Of a stretch of 64,000 nt of DNA, positions 22,620 to 34,759 are shown one piece after another (position 1 is the first letter of the stretch; each line of letters opens with the position of its first letter). Where the stretch lies: contig OV050030.1 in assembly GCA_920105625.2 (NCBI GenBank), positions 423,269,240 through 423,333,239 of the forward strand, in the 5' to 3' direction. Source of the DNA: Clusia tigrina. Taxonomy: Eukaryota > Arthropoda > Insecta > Diptera > Clusiidae. Made by a program: the position numbers and the translations under genes. The notes beneath the pieces are model-generated. The model was not told where the DNA came from and made no database searches. It was given only the letters and a program-made list of their open reading frames with translations.

Positions 22620-24525
22620 TACTTCTAAAGTAAAACCAATTTTTACTTTTTAAACCCTTTTTGAAATTACATATTTTAATGTCTTCGTAATAACACTGGA
22701 CTGGCATATACAGGTATAATACAATAATAATATATGATATAATAATATTATACTGCTAAAATAGAGCAAGAGCCAAATAAATCGTATAAAATCACTGGAA
22801 TAACTCTTCATGGACTGCGTAAATTCTATGGAATTCCACCTTTAGATACTTCATACTAAATTGTAGTCATTTATAAATAATACAAATAATTAATATGACA
22901 TTTTGGGGCCTTCTTGTTTTGATATGGGAAATGCTATCTTTGGTGGTGCGCGTATTTCATTGAGAAATACCTCCGCATAAGTTCGCAGCTCATCTCAATG
23001 CAGGCACGCAGCAGGAATTTGCACACATTTCTACTTCATCACTAGAACTCTTTTCTGGTAGCCGCGGATGAAATGGAAAATCAAAGGCTTACTGTGAAAT
23101 ACGCCGTGGAGGTGTATTTAACAAAAGGCTTAAAAGGCAATAATAATGGTTTTCAGCTGATTTCATGTGTTTGCTCACAGCAGGTTTAAGCTTAAAACTT
23201 GCAGTACATATTTCAGCTGCAATTGCGGCATGCACAGAGCGTATGTATATAAATAAAAGAGTAAAAGAAAAGTAAAAAATAATAATCCGCTGCCTGCAAA
23301 CCGCATGCGAAGAGTAAAAGGAGAAATAGGCAGCGAGAAGTGGCATAAAACGCGCCTAGAAAACTGGGTCACTCGGATGCTTTACGGCAAACCCGAATAG
23401 AGCGCTCGCTGTAGCATGATTTTCCACTGATCTCGTTTTTGCTTTATTGCCATATTGGTGCTTTTTCCCGACTCTCTTCGTTCGCCAGCATTTCGTTGTT
23501 CTGTGAACGGGCGCTTGCCAGTTACGCGGGTTTTTATGGAGCTGGGCTGTTTGGCTGCTTGCCTCGTTTTCTCGTTGGTATCCGTCGCTGACCAAACACA
23601 CGACGGACGGACGAGTCAGTCCAAAAGTTGGTTGCTGCGCTGGTTGGCTGGGCAGTAAGTAGCGGCAGTAGTGGCGGCGGCCGTAGTTGCTAGGGTGTGG
23701 AGGGGAGGGCGCTGAATGGAGGCGTGCTGCGTGGTGGAGTAGTGTTATGTTTTCTGCCTTTACTTATGTAAAAATGCGCGCACACACAATTTTGTATATG
23801 TAACTGGCATACGGAGATAGGAGATACACACGAGTACCCGACCAGCCAGAAACGAAGTGAAAATGAAATCTAGGAATTGAAATGTATTGAAATGAAATGG
23901 CATGAGGCCAAATATGACGCGTGTATGAAAGAAAAGAGGCAGCAGAAGCATTTGTGCGCTTGTCAATTGTGGCAGTAGCAGCAGAAGCAGCAGCAGCAGT
24001 TGTGGCGACAGGGTGGAGCTCATTGGGGAATGGTTGGTGGGGAGCTACACATAATTTGACGACTAGATACATTTTTTCTTGGCCGTCGTGTTCAACAATT
24101 TTTACTTTCAAGAAAACAACAACTAGAAGAGCGATAAGCAAAGCTTTTAACGGAAACAAAAAGCTTCCAATATTAGTGACCCTGCAGGGAAAATAGGAAA
24201 TTTGGTGAATGTGGAAGATATGGGTCTCATATGATATCAATTTGGTTATTGAGTGATTTCAGACTATACATGAAATTTGGTACCTGACTTATAGCTTTAA
24301 TCATTACACTCCTGAACAATATTATGCTATCTTATATGTATGTAAAAATGAATATTATGAGTCATCAAAGGAAATGATATTCATCATCAGGCAAAATATA
24401 TTCAGCTAAGAGTAATGTTACCATACATGAAATAGCTGAAAAAGAGTCCATAAATTGTAAAAGAGATTAAGGAGATCAAAACATTTATATATAGCACATT
24501 TCGTTCATATACAACTAACATCAGT
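22620..24525. other. Intergenic, no gene recognised
   Basis: The GC-rich stretch 23440-23760 (GGCGGCGGCCG near 23675) could be a promoter or 5' untranslated exon of a gene with long introns, but no coding exon follows visibly. A CAG-type short repeat lies near 23970-24005. Confidence 0.35.
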
Positions 24526-24529
24526 ATAG

Positions 24530-25050
24530 TTTAGGAACATTGAAGGCAACGAGAGGGCTGATGAGCTAGCACGAAGAGGCTCAACCGACCAAGTGTTTTC
24601 CTATATGGGCATGGGCGTCCCACTAACTTTTGTTAAGGGAAATATTTATACTCACGTCCTTAGAGGTGGAAAAACACTGCGATATGTGCTGTTTCGAGAA
24701 TGATGTGGCCTGATTACAGCACAAAAAGAACCAACCATCTTCTCAATAAACCAAGTCACACAATTAGCAACCTTATAGCTGTCTGCACGGGTCATTGGAC
24801 TATCGGCACACGCGCTGAAGAAATGGGCATTCCGTTCAATGCTCATTGCAGGAACTGTAAGGACCCACAAGAGAAAGAAACAGTCGTAAACTTTCTTTGT
24901 GATTGCCCAGCCCTCGCTCGCTTGAGACTCAAAATGTCCTTTTCTAGAGAGTCTATGGCATTGTAAATGTTACAAAAGCATATTACAATATTTAAGGCTC
25001 GTGAGGACATTTGTGGCCAGCGATTTTACCTACCTACCTACCTACGACTA
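24530..25050 (+). mobile_element. LINE ORF2 3' remnant with CCTA tail
   Basis: RNase H end motif NIEGNERADELARRG (24536-24580). A frameshift follows, then TGHWTIGTRAEEMGI and the Cys motif CRNCKDPQEKETVVNFLCDC (24700-24966, stop TAA). The unit ends in TTTTACCTACCTACCTACCT (about 25025-25050), a simple-repeat LINE tail. Dead copy, no 5' part. Confidence 0.78.
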
Positions 25051-25110
25051 AGATTCGTCAAGCCGAAGACAAATTGTTGTGAATAGTTTATGTATATATA
25101 CTTATGTTTT

Positions 25111-25252
25111 GGCTTGGTCTCCAAAATGCTTCTTTCTATAAAATCTTTTTCTCTTCGAGTCGAAAGCCTCTGTAGCTAGTACTCATTCCCCCAACACCTT
25201 GCGCTCATAATTAATTATGGTGTAAGGAATAATATAATAATAATAATTATAA
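25111..25252 (+). mobile_element. tRNA-derived SINE, copy 4, with 9-bp target duplication
   Basis: Contains GGCTTGGTCTCCAAAATGCT, TCTTCGAGTCGAAAGCCTC, TAGCTAGTACTCATTCCCCC and TAATTAATTATGGTGTAAGG with a TAATAATAA tail. It is nearly identical to copy 2 over the body. TTATGTTTT at 25102-25110 and 25253-25261 forms the duplication. The tRNA head is missing (5' truncation). Confidence 0.85.
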
Positions 25253-25354
25253 TTATGTTTTAAAGAAGTATGGCCTTGGCAACTAGTGCTCCTTTATCAT
25301 GTACACTAATTATTTAGAATTATTGTAAACATAATAATAAATAAATAAAGCAGT

Positions 25355-25851
25355 GTATAGAATCAGTAGAAGTGGAAATCAGTACCATACTAATACAACG
25401 AACGGGGCATGGCGGGCTGAGAGAGGCTGCGGATGGACGAAAATTATGCTACCTGCTATCTCTGACCGATGGTCACGGTTCCTTCTATCTTTAGGTAGGA
25501 GGGACTGCAGGCTGTTGGTTGGCGTGATGACAGGGCACTTTCTATGGGCTAGGCACATGGAAAGGATTGGCATATCAGACAGTGCGCTGTGCCCAGCCTG
25601 TGGAGAAGAAGACGAGACGGCGGACCATTTTCTTTGCGTCTGCCCTGCCTTTGCTCGAATCAGGTTCGGGATTTTTGGCACTGATGTGCTGAGGAGTAAC
25701 CAACTTGGCTCCTTGGCACCACAGGATATACTTCTTCGGAGGTCGGGTAGATTTAAAACAGAGTAAAAGGGAACCTTAAGTGCAGTACAATGGATATATA
25801 CTCTGTCTGAGTGCTGCGCTTACTAGATTGTTCCGACAAAAAAAAAAAATA
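25355..25851 (+). mobile_element. LINE ORF2 3' remnant of a second subfamily, A-rich tail
   Basis: The 25353-25766 frame encodes an ORF2 tail: WSRFLLSLGRRDCRLLVGVM, GHFLWARHMERIGI, then Cys motif CPACGEEDETADHFLCVC. An A-run at about 25839-25851 may be the 3' tail. The Cys motif resembles the minus-strand copy at 28.2 kb (CQGCGEEDEM) more than the copies at 31 and 33 kb. Confidence 0.75.
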
Positions 25852-25859
25852 TAAAAATA

Positions 25860-28180
25860 CAACGAATATACTTAGCCTAGTCTTCACAAAATATATATTG
25901 ACCAAGTGTAATCGATATAGGGAGTCATTATGCAATTATCAGGCACAAGAGGTTATATAGCGTCTTCACTATGACATATCAGAGCATTTACAATCTCTTT
26001 CTTTTCAGGGCAAGGAGACGGGCAGAGGAGAGAAAGAAGGGACAAAATAACACTGGTCTGACACAGTAAAAAATTATTTTATTTCAATTTTATTAGTTCA
26101 CAAAAGAAAAAAGAGCATTGGCTGACAGGACTTTCAATAAAGGACTCTTAATTAAAGCATGTCACTGTTATGATACAGTAACAAATTGATTCGTTCTAGT
26201 AATTTTTCCTGCAGGGTGGAGCATCCAAAGCTGTGAACGTACAGACGGACAAGGCACACACACAAAGCTTTCTATTTAATTTCAAATAAATCTTTGCATC
26301 TGTTGTACACACACAAGCCCAGTTTCGTTTTGTAGCCTCCGCATAAGGGGCAAATGACAGAAATGTATTGAAACGATGTGGCAGCTGAAACACACACACG
26401 CACACGCAACACACACAGGGGTACTCGCACACCAAGCAACGCACCACAGCGCTGCTAATGAAATTCCCCAGCAGCAGTCGAGCGCTAAAGTGTGTCACAT
26501 CTTTTTCCACTCGGTTTCTATTATACATATATATGTAGATACATTTTGTATCTAACGTTGGACACGCACACATATGCATATAAATGGTAGGGAGTGTGTA
26601 TGAGTGTGTGAGAGCATGTGTGTAAGGGGCCTGTTGTACATACTCACTTTTTATGAAAAATTCATGTGCATGTGAATATTTCTGTGACAACCGCGGCATT
26701 TTCTATTCAAATTACAATTCTTCTCATTGTTGAAATTGTGTTAATTGCATGTACATAAGTTTCTTTAATAAATTCTGTTTTATTTCAGCCAAATTAAACA
26801 CAATTCTCTGATTCTCTTTCAAGCAACTTTTGTTCATTTATGTATGTATGTTCAATCTCCTCCGCTCATATTGAAAGTTAGAAGAAATCAAGAAATTTCA
26901 GCTTATATAACTTTGGCGCGCAGAAATGGGTTATTTACTTCAGCTCGCAGGGGGCCATGTAACTCCCAACGCAGCTCCAAGCAACCTACAGTTCACCAAC
27001 CAACCCGCGCCCCTTTTACGACCCCCTCCCGCCATTTACGAACCCATGTAGCCCATGTAATATGGAGCTTTTGTAGCCACACATACGTACACACACACAA
27101 TGAAGTCTCTATAAGCGTATATGCGTGTGTGGTGTGTGCATGTGTGTGTGGTGTGTGCATGTGTGTGTGGTGTGTGCATGTGTGTGTGGTGTGTGCATGT
27201 ATGTGCCAGTGCTGTGAAAAAGTTTCACTGTTCCACTTGCATGACCACATCTGCGTATCTGTGTATCTGGAATTGTTACAAAACTTCTACGAAATCGATT
27301 GGATTTACCTCATTTTGCCGTTGTTCTTTGTTGCCCGCATTAATTTTGTGCTTTTCGATGTGAATTTCCCTCATCCGCACAGATTCACTAAAGTAGTTTT
27401 TTTGGTTGTAATTAAAAATGATGTTTCATAGCACTCATCCACAAAGAAGAGTATTCTTCATTTACTCCATCACCCTCTTTAAGCCTTCACATTTCTTTTT
27501 TTAATTACACACTCTAAGCAGGGCGTGGCACGGTGAATGCCAATATATATGCCTATCTAGCAATTAATTGAAATGAATAACGTCTCTGTTAATGCTCCAC
27601 CTACCCACCCACGTGTCTTTCTGCCCTTGCGCTACCAAGTGCTTCGGTACTCCACTCAACGTCCAATGAGTTGAAACGGACTTATATACATATACATATC
27701 TGTTATACGCCCAACAGCCCCCTACGTTCACGGAATTGTGTAAGCGGATTAATCACAAATACTTTAATTGCCTGTCAAAAAGAAAATGGGTGTGGTGCAC
27801 CCACTTCGGAGGATAACTCATATGAACTCGTACGATTGAAGAATGACAAAATATTATTCAGCACCGTAATACACCCGACGATTCTAAACTCCAGAGTTAT
27901 CAGTATTTCCTCTGTTCATCTTCACAAAATTATAAGGAAATGAGCAGAAAACCTCGGGAGTCTAATGCAACAGAATCATATAAAACAGGATTCATATAGA
28001 AAATAACAGCTTCGTCATAACTACTTTCTATATGCGTCTTTCTTAGCGAGAATAGATCACAACAAAAACACCGACAATCTCCCAGTTACTCTTTGTTTTT
28101 TTCGGAACAACACGTCATATACATATATCACTCAGACCACCACAGAACACCCTTGGAGTACTAAACATATTTGGAGTACT
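25860..28180. other. Intergenic, no gene recognised
   Basis: Holds CA repeats near 26388-26418 and the GT-rich tandem repeat listed separately. The 195-codon frame at 26844-27431 runs through that repeat and has no domain, so it is not called. Confidence 0.4.
27121..27205. repeat. GT-rich tandem repeat, 19-bp unit, about four copies
   Basis: Unit GTGTGTGTGGTGTGTGCAT repeated head to tail with few changes. Confidence 0.85.
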
Positions 28181-28189
28181 ATTTTTATA

Positions 28190-30290
28190 TTACCTTGAAA
28201 CCACCTGAGTTGTGAACAAACCTTAATAGATCATGTGTCCCGAAGTAGCCAAAGTTTGCGCTACTTAGGATGTCAGTGGCAAATACCTCGAACCTGATTC
28301 TAGCAAAAGCGGAGCAAAGCACAAAAATCGGTCCACCATCTCATCTTCCTCTCCACAACCTTGGCAAAGCGCATTGTCTGCTATGACTATCATTTGCATA
28401 TGCTTATGCCACGCAAAATGAGTCGTCATTAATCTCAACAGAAGTCAGCAGTCTCTCCTACCAAGTGACAGAAGAAACCTTGCGGTTCTATTGGAAATAG
28501 CAGGTAGTTTAGCCCTTGTCTACATAATGCGTTTACGGCACCCTATTCGCGATTCTGTGCACAGGCAACTCAATCACTAATAGTGGCCCTAATGGGGAAG
28601 AACAGGTTCCGGGCCAGTAAAACAGGTCTCAGAGCCTTTATTCGTAACTATATCCACGACTTTATTCCCCCTAACGCCCATGTGCCCACGAACCCATGTT
28701 AGCATCAGACTATTATGCTTTCCAACATAATTTAATGTGGATTTATACGACAGCTCCAACTTGGAAGTGAAAAGGGGCCCAGCAAGGCCTTCAGCGCAGC
28801 CTGACTGTGACTGCACACACAAATACTTTTGCCACACCATCTGCTTTCCACGATATCGTCCTTCTCCCTTAGGATATCATAAATTTCCCACTGACAGACA
28901 AAAGCATGACGACCAAGGGCCTAATGCAGTTGGACTCCCTTGAGTTCCACCAAAACTATGGGCTAAAATACGACGGTACTGCCTACCGGGCCCAGTACGA
29001 TCACACCATAAGTGAATCTCTGGAATCTTTATACAGTACCACCTTTCTGTTATAGGCTACGCGGGCATTGAAACGTTGTGCTTAGGAAGGATAGCAGTAC
29101 CCATATCAGTGCCAACAATATCATCAATATTCCAACGCTCACCCACCCACTGCCCACTGGGCTATAACCTACAGATGGTCTTTAGGGCCTCTCCTTGAAT
29201 AAAAACATCTAGGGCGGGAATATTCCAACGCATCAAGAGCATAGCCAGGAGTTCTTGGAAAGGCTCCAGTACAACAAATAGCCACAGCTCTCTGTAGTCT
29301 AGATAGGACAGACTTCACATCATTGCGAGACATTTTTTCCCCCAAACGATCGATGCGCACGATATTATGGGTCTGATCCTTACCTTATACATCTAAAGGA
29401 CTTTTCTGGAAACTAGAACCCACGTCTTGCCAAAAGCTCTCTTGCGCTGCCAAAAAGCTGCCAGGTTTCGCTATTTTTAGTTCAACATGTGATTTCCAGA
29501 GAAGCTTACTATCTAGGACCACGACAATATATTTTACCTCCCTGGATAACTGAATAGTGACCCCCCCCCCCCTTGAGTCAAGATAACTATATTAGTTTTG
29601 ACTGGTTTTACCGGAAGCCCATTTGCCTCACACACACCATGTGCTAATCTTATTCAGAGTATAAACCACTTTCCTGCAGACCTGCATAAGAGAGATTCCT
29701 GCTATTACGCCGAACGGCATCATCTGCATATGCCTGAGCGTAAATATCAGAATCATTTAGGGAGACGAGTAAAGAGCCAACGACCATGCTCCAGGGGAAT
29801 GTAGAGAGCTTGCCACCCTGAATGCAACCCTTCGTCATACCCGACGGTACCCACAGATCCTGTTCCCCTCGCAGCACAATAATTTACTGACTATGACATT
29901 GAACGAATCCATTTAACCAGCATAGTATCTACACCATGACGAGGGCAGAGCTCCACATACCTGCTGTCAAAAGCAGCATTGTCAATAGCACCATCTATGC
30001 TCAGAAAGATACCCACAGCGTACTCGGTCTTTCGATAGCATGCTCAATCCTGCTAACAAGACTATGCAGCACCGACTCGCAAGATTTTCAGCTCTGATAA
30101 ACATGTTGGAATGAAGACAGGGGTGCTCCTTAAACGACAATTTCCGCACACGAAGCTCAACTAATCGTTCCAGAACTTTTAGCAGGAAAAGACATCATAC
30201 TAATAGGTCTGCAGTTCCTATGATTAGTATCCAACTTTTGGGATAATCCTTTCTCACTTAATCCTTTCATACTTACTCTTAGTTCTTGAC
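28190..30290 (-). mobile_element. LINE ORF2 remnant (RT, RNase H, Cys tail), minus strand
   Basis: From 30290 down, the minus strand shows an RT start (YRPIS-like near 30200, LERLVELRVRKLSFKEHP) and VSFLSIDGAIDNAAFDS near 29980. The palm follows with TKGCIQGG and the catalytic AYADD near 29650-29850. RNase H comes next (LTWVRGHMGVRGN, 28589-28700), then CQGCGEEDEM near 28370. The order matches an R1/LOA/I-type ORF2. Many frameshifts and stops show it is dead. It is the longest RT-bearing remnant in the window. A C-run (about 12 C) sits at 29562-29573. Confidence 0.8.
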
Positions 30291-30294
30291 ATTG

Positions 30295-31085
30295 TGAGAC
30301 AATGCTTCTGAACACAGCCTAAAAACTACAGAGAAGGTGATCTCGTCAGAATTAATTATCACTATTTCACTGTTTCCAATGTAAATTGTGAGATAGCGAT
30401 CACATAAAAATAGTGTGATTCACAACATCTTTTTTTGTCTCTAAAGGAAGGTGGAAATCTTCCAAAAACACTGGCGAGAGACATTGCGACATCAGTAGTC
30501 TGGAATTAGTAAAACTACCTCCCAACCCCTCCAACGTCGTCACTTGTATTCGTTGTCGCTTGGAGCACTTGTATTGATCGTCCATCCTCGACAATTAATT
30601 CAGAATCTGGTTGAATAACATTTGAATAGGTCACCTTCCTCTTTGCCCTGAAGTTACTCAGAATCTGACTGAAATTTTGTAATATTTATATTCGTATAGA
30701 AATACGTCACAACTCCCTATTTGCATCTGAATTCAAGTCCGGGGACAAGTTCACGATATGATTCATCCCATGGATAGATACTATTTTGAAATGGACGAAC
30801 TCGTTGAACAGCTGAATGTGTTTTTTTCTAACAATTTCTTCCATTTTGGTTGACTTAAATCCTCTTCTCTTCATGTCACTCGAAACTCAGCTTTCCAAAA
30901 TACTCCTCCTAACGACATTATTTCAATCACCGTTCAAAATCTCTGATCAGAGACTATATTCAATTGACCACAAAAAATTAGGATCTCATGGAGTAAAAAG
31001 ATGAGGCGAAAATTTCATGAGTTTGATGATGCTAAAGGTAAAAATTCTTTATATCCAGAAGAAGTCATGAAACAGACTGGCGATC
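30295..31085. other. Gap between LINE remnants, nothing recognised
   Basis: AT-rich sequence without a domain-bearing frame. It may be untranslated or degraded element sequence. Confidence 0.35.
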
Positions 31086-31089
31086 CAAT

Positions 31090-31585
31090 TGTGTGGATGA
31101 TGTCGCTATTGCTGTTGGGTTGGCGATGGGTTGTCATGGCAGCCGGTCTACAGACCAACTCACTCAGGCCACTATGGGTCCATTGTGATACTACCACGTA
31201 ACACACCTCTGATTTACTCGTGAAACCATTTCGAAGCCCTAATAAAGCGCAGGATTTGATTGACCTTCGCGCCAGACACTTCTGTAAAAGAGAGTTAAAA
31301 GGGTATTTGCCTAAAGAGCCCGCTCTGCTTTTAGCCAGAGCAAGGCACCTACAGAAGAGACGTTCCACAGTCTCCTCCTTCTCCTCATCCCCACAGCTTC
31401 TGCAGTATTCATGAGAGAATATTCCCAGCTTGAGAGCATGCCTGCCGAATAACCAATGACCTGTTAAACAAGCCACGACCTTTAAAATATCATCTCTCGA
31501 CAGGACAAACAGGTCTCTAGCAAGTATCTCGATCTCTCTGTGGGAGACGAAACTACTCGCTGGACATTCTGTCCCCATAGAATGC
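31090..31585 (-). mobile_element. LINE ORF2 3' remnant, antiparallel twin of 33440-33810
   Basis: The minus strand encodes LARDLFVLSRDDILKVVACL, TGHWLFGRHALKLGIFSHEY and Cys motif CRSCGDEEKEETVERLFCRC. It continues past the normal end into 3' UTR (31015-31190) because of a frameshift after KYPFNSL. Nucleotide identity with 33440-33700 (plus) is roughly 90 percent by eye. That is the closest repeat pair in this region, implying recent activity of the family. Confidence 0.82.
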
Positions 31586-31589
31586 GACC

Positions 31590-33838
31590 TATGGCCTGAA
31601 AGCCAATCCTAACAAAACGAAAAACGTCCTATTTACCCACCCTTTAGTCTGGCCAAATTGGATGGCACCCCGCCTAGGTCTGATACTCGACTCCAACCTC
31701 ATTTAGAACATTATGGAGAGAGCTCCGACGTCCTATATAAACGAGCTGTTGAGGCAAAGTGAGAGGTAACACCATTCATAAATTTCTGGGTGTATGAGGC
31801 GGTGGTGGAGCCAATTCTTCTCTGTGGGACGGTGGCAAGCGGTTACCCGCCTGGTAATTCAAGAGCCATTCAACAAATTGAGGAGAATCGCCTCTATATG
31901 TGTTTCATACCACGTCACTATAGTATCACAATGGACCAATACTTAGCTTAAGTGAGCTTCCCTTAGCTGCCACCCGAGCCCAACCTAAGTCCATACATAC
32001 CGAAACTCCAGTTACCTGTTTCCCAGAAGGTCAGATCAGCTTGGTACTGATGCCTTTACAAGCAGTTTACAGAGGTTTACGAGAGAGCAAGCTGCGAAAG
32101 GAGGGGTGAAACAACAGAACTGCCAGCAGAACTGCAAAATTTTACTACAGATTAATGATGCCACTGCCACTACGCAGTACGCGAAACAGATGAGGCCCAG
32201 AAGCAATGATAGGTGTGGTAACAGGCTCCAAGGAAACCCTAGACATCTCCTTTGTTTCTGTGCATTAATCACTAGAGCACGCTTTAAATACTTGGGGCTC
32301 TCTGGTGTGGGAAGTAGAAGTTTCAGCCCTGGGAATGGCTGCGCTTATAAGGCTAGCGACTCCCTAATCAGTGATACACTTCCTCGAGTCCTAAGTCCTA
32401 AATGGACACTCATCTGGTATCGGAGCTAGGAAGGTCAATATTGCTTTGTATCGGAATCAGGTGGGGCTATCCCCACAAATTATGCACTGGCTGTACTTTG
32501 TGGTCACACCTACATATATTAGTATATGGAATACTGGTATGGTGGCCAGCCACTCAGAAACAAAGCTATTTGAAGCTTCTGAGCAAAGTCCAAAGAACGG
32601 CTTTTCTGTGCATTTCTGGTGCTTTGAGGATCACTCCAACTAAAGCATTAGAAGTAATACTCAACCTACCTACATTAGAGCTGGTAGGGAAACAGGTGCC
32701 CGCGCATCATCACTAAGGCTGAAATGTACGGCGTTATGGCATGATCGGCAGATTGGTTATTTTTACTACAGTGCATACCTGGAGTAGTTTTATCCAACAC
32801 ATTGGCCACTCTATATCTAATCTAAACTTTGATAGACTTCCAGACACATATCCCGTCTAGAAGAGAGTGGCAAACACTCATGCCATGGAGAAGGGGCGAA
32901 CTGAATCTCTACACCGACGGATCCAAACTTGACGATAGAGTCGGCTTTGGAGTTTTCTCAAAAGAACTGGGACTGGAGCTTTCGTTCCGTCTCCCCGACC
33001 ACTGCAGTGTTTATCAAGCAGAGGTCCTAGCCATAAAGGCGGTAGCCGTCTACTTACGTAGACACGCCGTAACAAAGACCATTATAAATATCTACTCCGA
33101 TAGCCAGGCGGCCATCAAGTCATGAACTCGTTGGCACTGAAATCAAAGGTTGCTCAGGACTGCCGGGCAGCCCTAAATGATATCAGTACCGTTTCCAGGG
33201 TACGCCTAATATGAGTTCCGTGACATAGGGATATTAAGGGGAACTGTAGGGCTGATGAGTTAGCCAGACGGGGCACCAACCTTCCTTTATGCACGGACAG
33301 ATGTGAGGTGCGAATACCAACTGCCACTTGTACTTGTAAACTGATGCTGAAGGATATAATCGTGCGTGAGGCCAATGGGTATTGGGCAGATGAGGGCACT
33401 TGCTTAACGACTAGGCTAATGTGGCCGGAGCTTAATAAGAGGAAATCTAGAGACTTGTTTGCCCTGTCGAGAGAAGATATCTCTAAGGTCGTGGCTTGTA
33501 TAACTGGTCATTGGTTATTCGGCAGGCATGCTCTCAAGCTGGGAGTATTCTCTCATGAATACTGCAGAAGCTGTGGGGATGAGGAGGAGGAGGAGGAGAA
33601 GGAGGAGACTGTGCAACATCTCTTCTGTAGGTGCCCTGCTCTGGCTAAAAGCAGAGCAGGCTCTTTAGGCAAATACCCTTTTAACTCTCTTACAGAAGTG
33701 TCTGGCGCGAAGGTCAATCAAATCCTGCGCTTTATTAGGACTTCGAAATGGTTTGACGAGGTACATTTCGCGGTGGTATCGCAATGGACCCATGGTGGTC
33801 TGTAGACTGGCTACCACGATAACCTAACCTAACCTAAG
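31590..33838 (+). mobile_element. LINE ORF2 remnant (RT end, RNase H, Cys tail, CCTAA tail), plus strand
   Basis: Begins at the RT thumb (YGLKANPNKTKNVLF, about 31590). It passes through VQRTAFLCISGALRITPTKA (about 32600) and RNase H (ELNLYTDGSKLDDRVGFGVF, CSVYQAEVLAIKA, IYSDSQAAIKS; 32895-33122), and ends with TGHWLFGRHALKLGVFSHEY plus CRSCGDEE (33500-33640). Three in-frame TGA codons lie in RNase H (33123 and two near 33210-33225, one replacing a conserved Trp). The stop of the last frame is at 33805, and CCTAACCTAACCTAA near 33820-33838 forms the 3' tail. An internal frameshift and rearrangement near 32700-32830 is also present. Confidence 0.83.
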
Positions 33839-33896
33839 CTCGCTGACGTACTTTCTACTCAAAAACTGCCTTAATATAAAAGACCCGCAACTCCCT

Positions 33897-34061
33897 TATA
33901 TGTGACCTTCTCCGAGAAAAGGGACCTAGTGTGTCAAAAAACGGCATCTCCCAACTGAAGGTGTGTTCACAGTGATAATGCGTTATGAAACTTTAAATGC
34001 GTTTTTCTCAAAACTTCATTTTCACACACTAGGTCCCTTTTCTCCGAGAATATCACATATA
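33897..34061. mobile_element. MITE-like element with 43-bp terminal inverted repeats
   Basis: The left arm 33897-33939 (TATATGTGACCTTCTCCGAG...) and the right arm 34019-34061 are reverse complements with about 4 mismatches in 43. They enclose a 79-bp centre. The core AAAAGGGACCTAGTGTGT is identical in both arms. No coding capacity. The structure fits a miniature inverted-repeat DNA transposon or a long hairpin. The boundaries are TA-rich, so the target duplication (perhaps TA or TATA) is ambiguous. Confidence 0.7.
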
Positions 34062-34248
34062 GACTCGAAACCAGCCACATACATATTTCATACGGGTTAA
34101 TGAGAGGGGGCCGTTGAGCTTATCAACGATAGTCCAAAGAGTGTTCCAAATTCTTTACACTAGTCATAAAATACTTTGCAGATCTCGCTGTGGGTACGGG
34201 CGTACACTCATTTCTATTCTCCTCACTAGTACGCACACGCATAATTTG

Positions 34249-34345
34249 CACAAATCAAATGATACTAGATAAATATGGAAACTAGATGTCGCTTTCAAAT
34301 TATGTTATGTTTATCTAACCAAGTGTTAGATGGCGCTGTGAAGCA
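34249..34345 (+). repeat. Dispersed repeat shared with 61905-62052 (reverse)
   Basis: TGCACAAATCAAATG (34249), AACTAGATGTCGCT (about 34279) and AAGTGTTAGATGG (about 34320) recur in the same order on the minus strand of 61905-62052. Sequence between these blocks has diverged. The family is unrecognised. Confidence 0.5.
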
Positions 34346-34710
34346 GACCCCAACACAAGATACCGTTTGTGACCAAGAGAAAGACAGACATAACTGTGAA
34401 GATTGAATCGGATATTTTATATTGTAGAAGACAAACACAAAAAGCGTATAACTTTTCTTCTTATTTTAAGAATTAAATAAGAATAAACACCCTTGCAATA
34501 CCTTAACGAGGTCTTAAAATGTATCGCAAGCCATTCCCAGCTATCTTTTGCTAGAGATGGCACTTCACAGCTAATGTGGCCACAGTTCACCAGTCACTAG
34601 CGCCATCTCCCTGAGCTTGTGGTAAGCTTCTCATGTTGCTTCTTCACGACTTCTCATATAATAGGTGCTTGAAAGGCTTAAGCGTGGATAGCATATTAAT
34701 TTGTGAGCAA

Positions 34711-34749
34711 CTCATTTTTGAAGTGGTACAATGAAGCACTTCAAATGAG
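34711..34749. repeat. Short palindromic repeat (ACAATGAA loop type)
   Basis: CTCATTTTTGAAGTG and CACTTCAAATGAG pair with a small bulge around GTACAATGAAG. Related units occur at 37502-37535 and 37570-37600 inside Not1. Confidence 0.6.
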
Positions 34750-34759
34750 ATGACCGCTG

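Noticed and set aside
26844..27431. 195-codon plus-strand frame
   Set aside because: Centre is the 19-bp GT-rich repeat; flanks show no domain or codon bias.
33815..33838. Interstitial telomere repeat (CCTAA)
   Set aside because: Only three units, directly at a LINE 3' end; flies lack TTAGG telomeres, so a LINE tail is the simpler reading.
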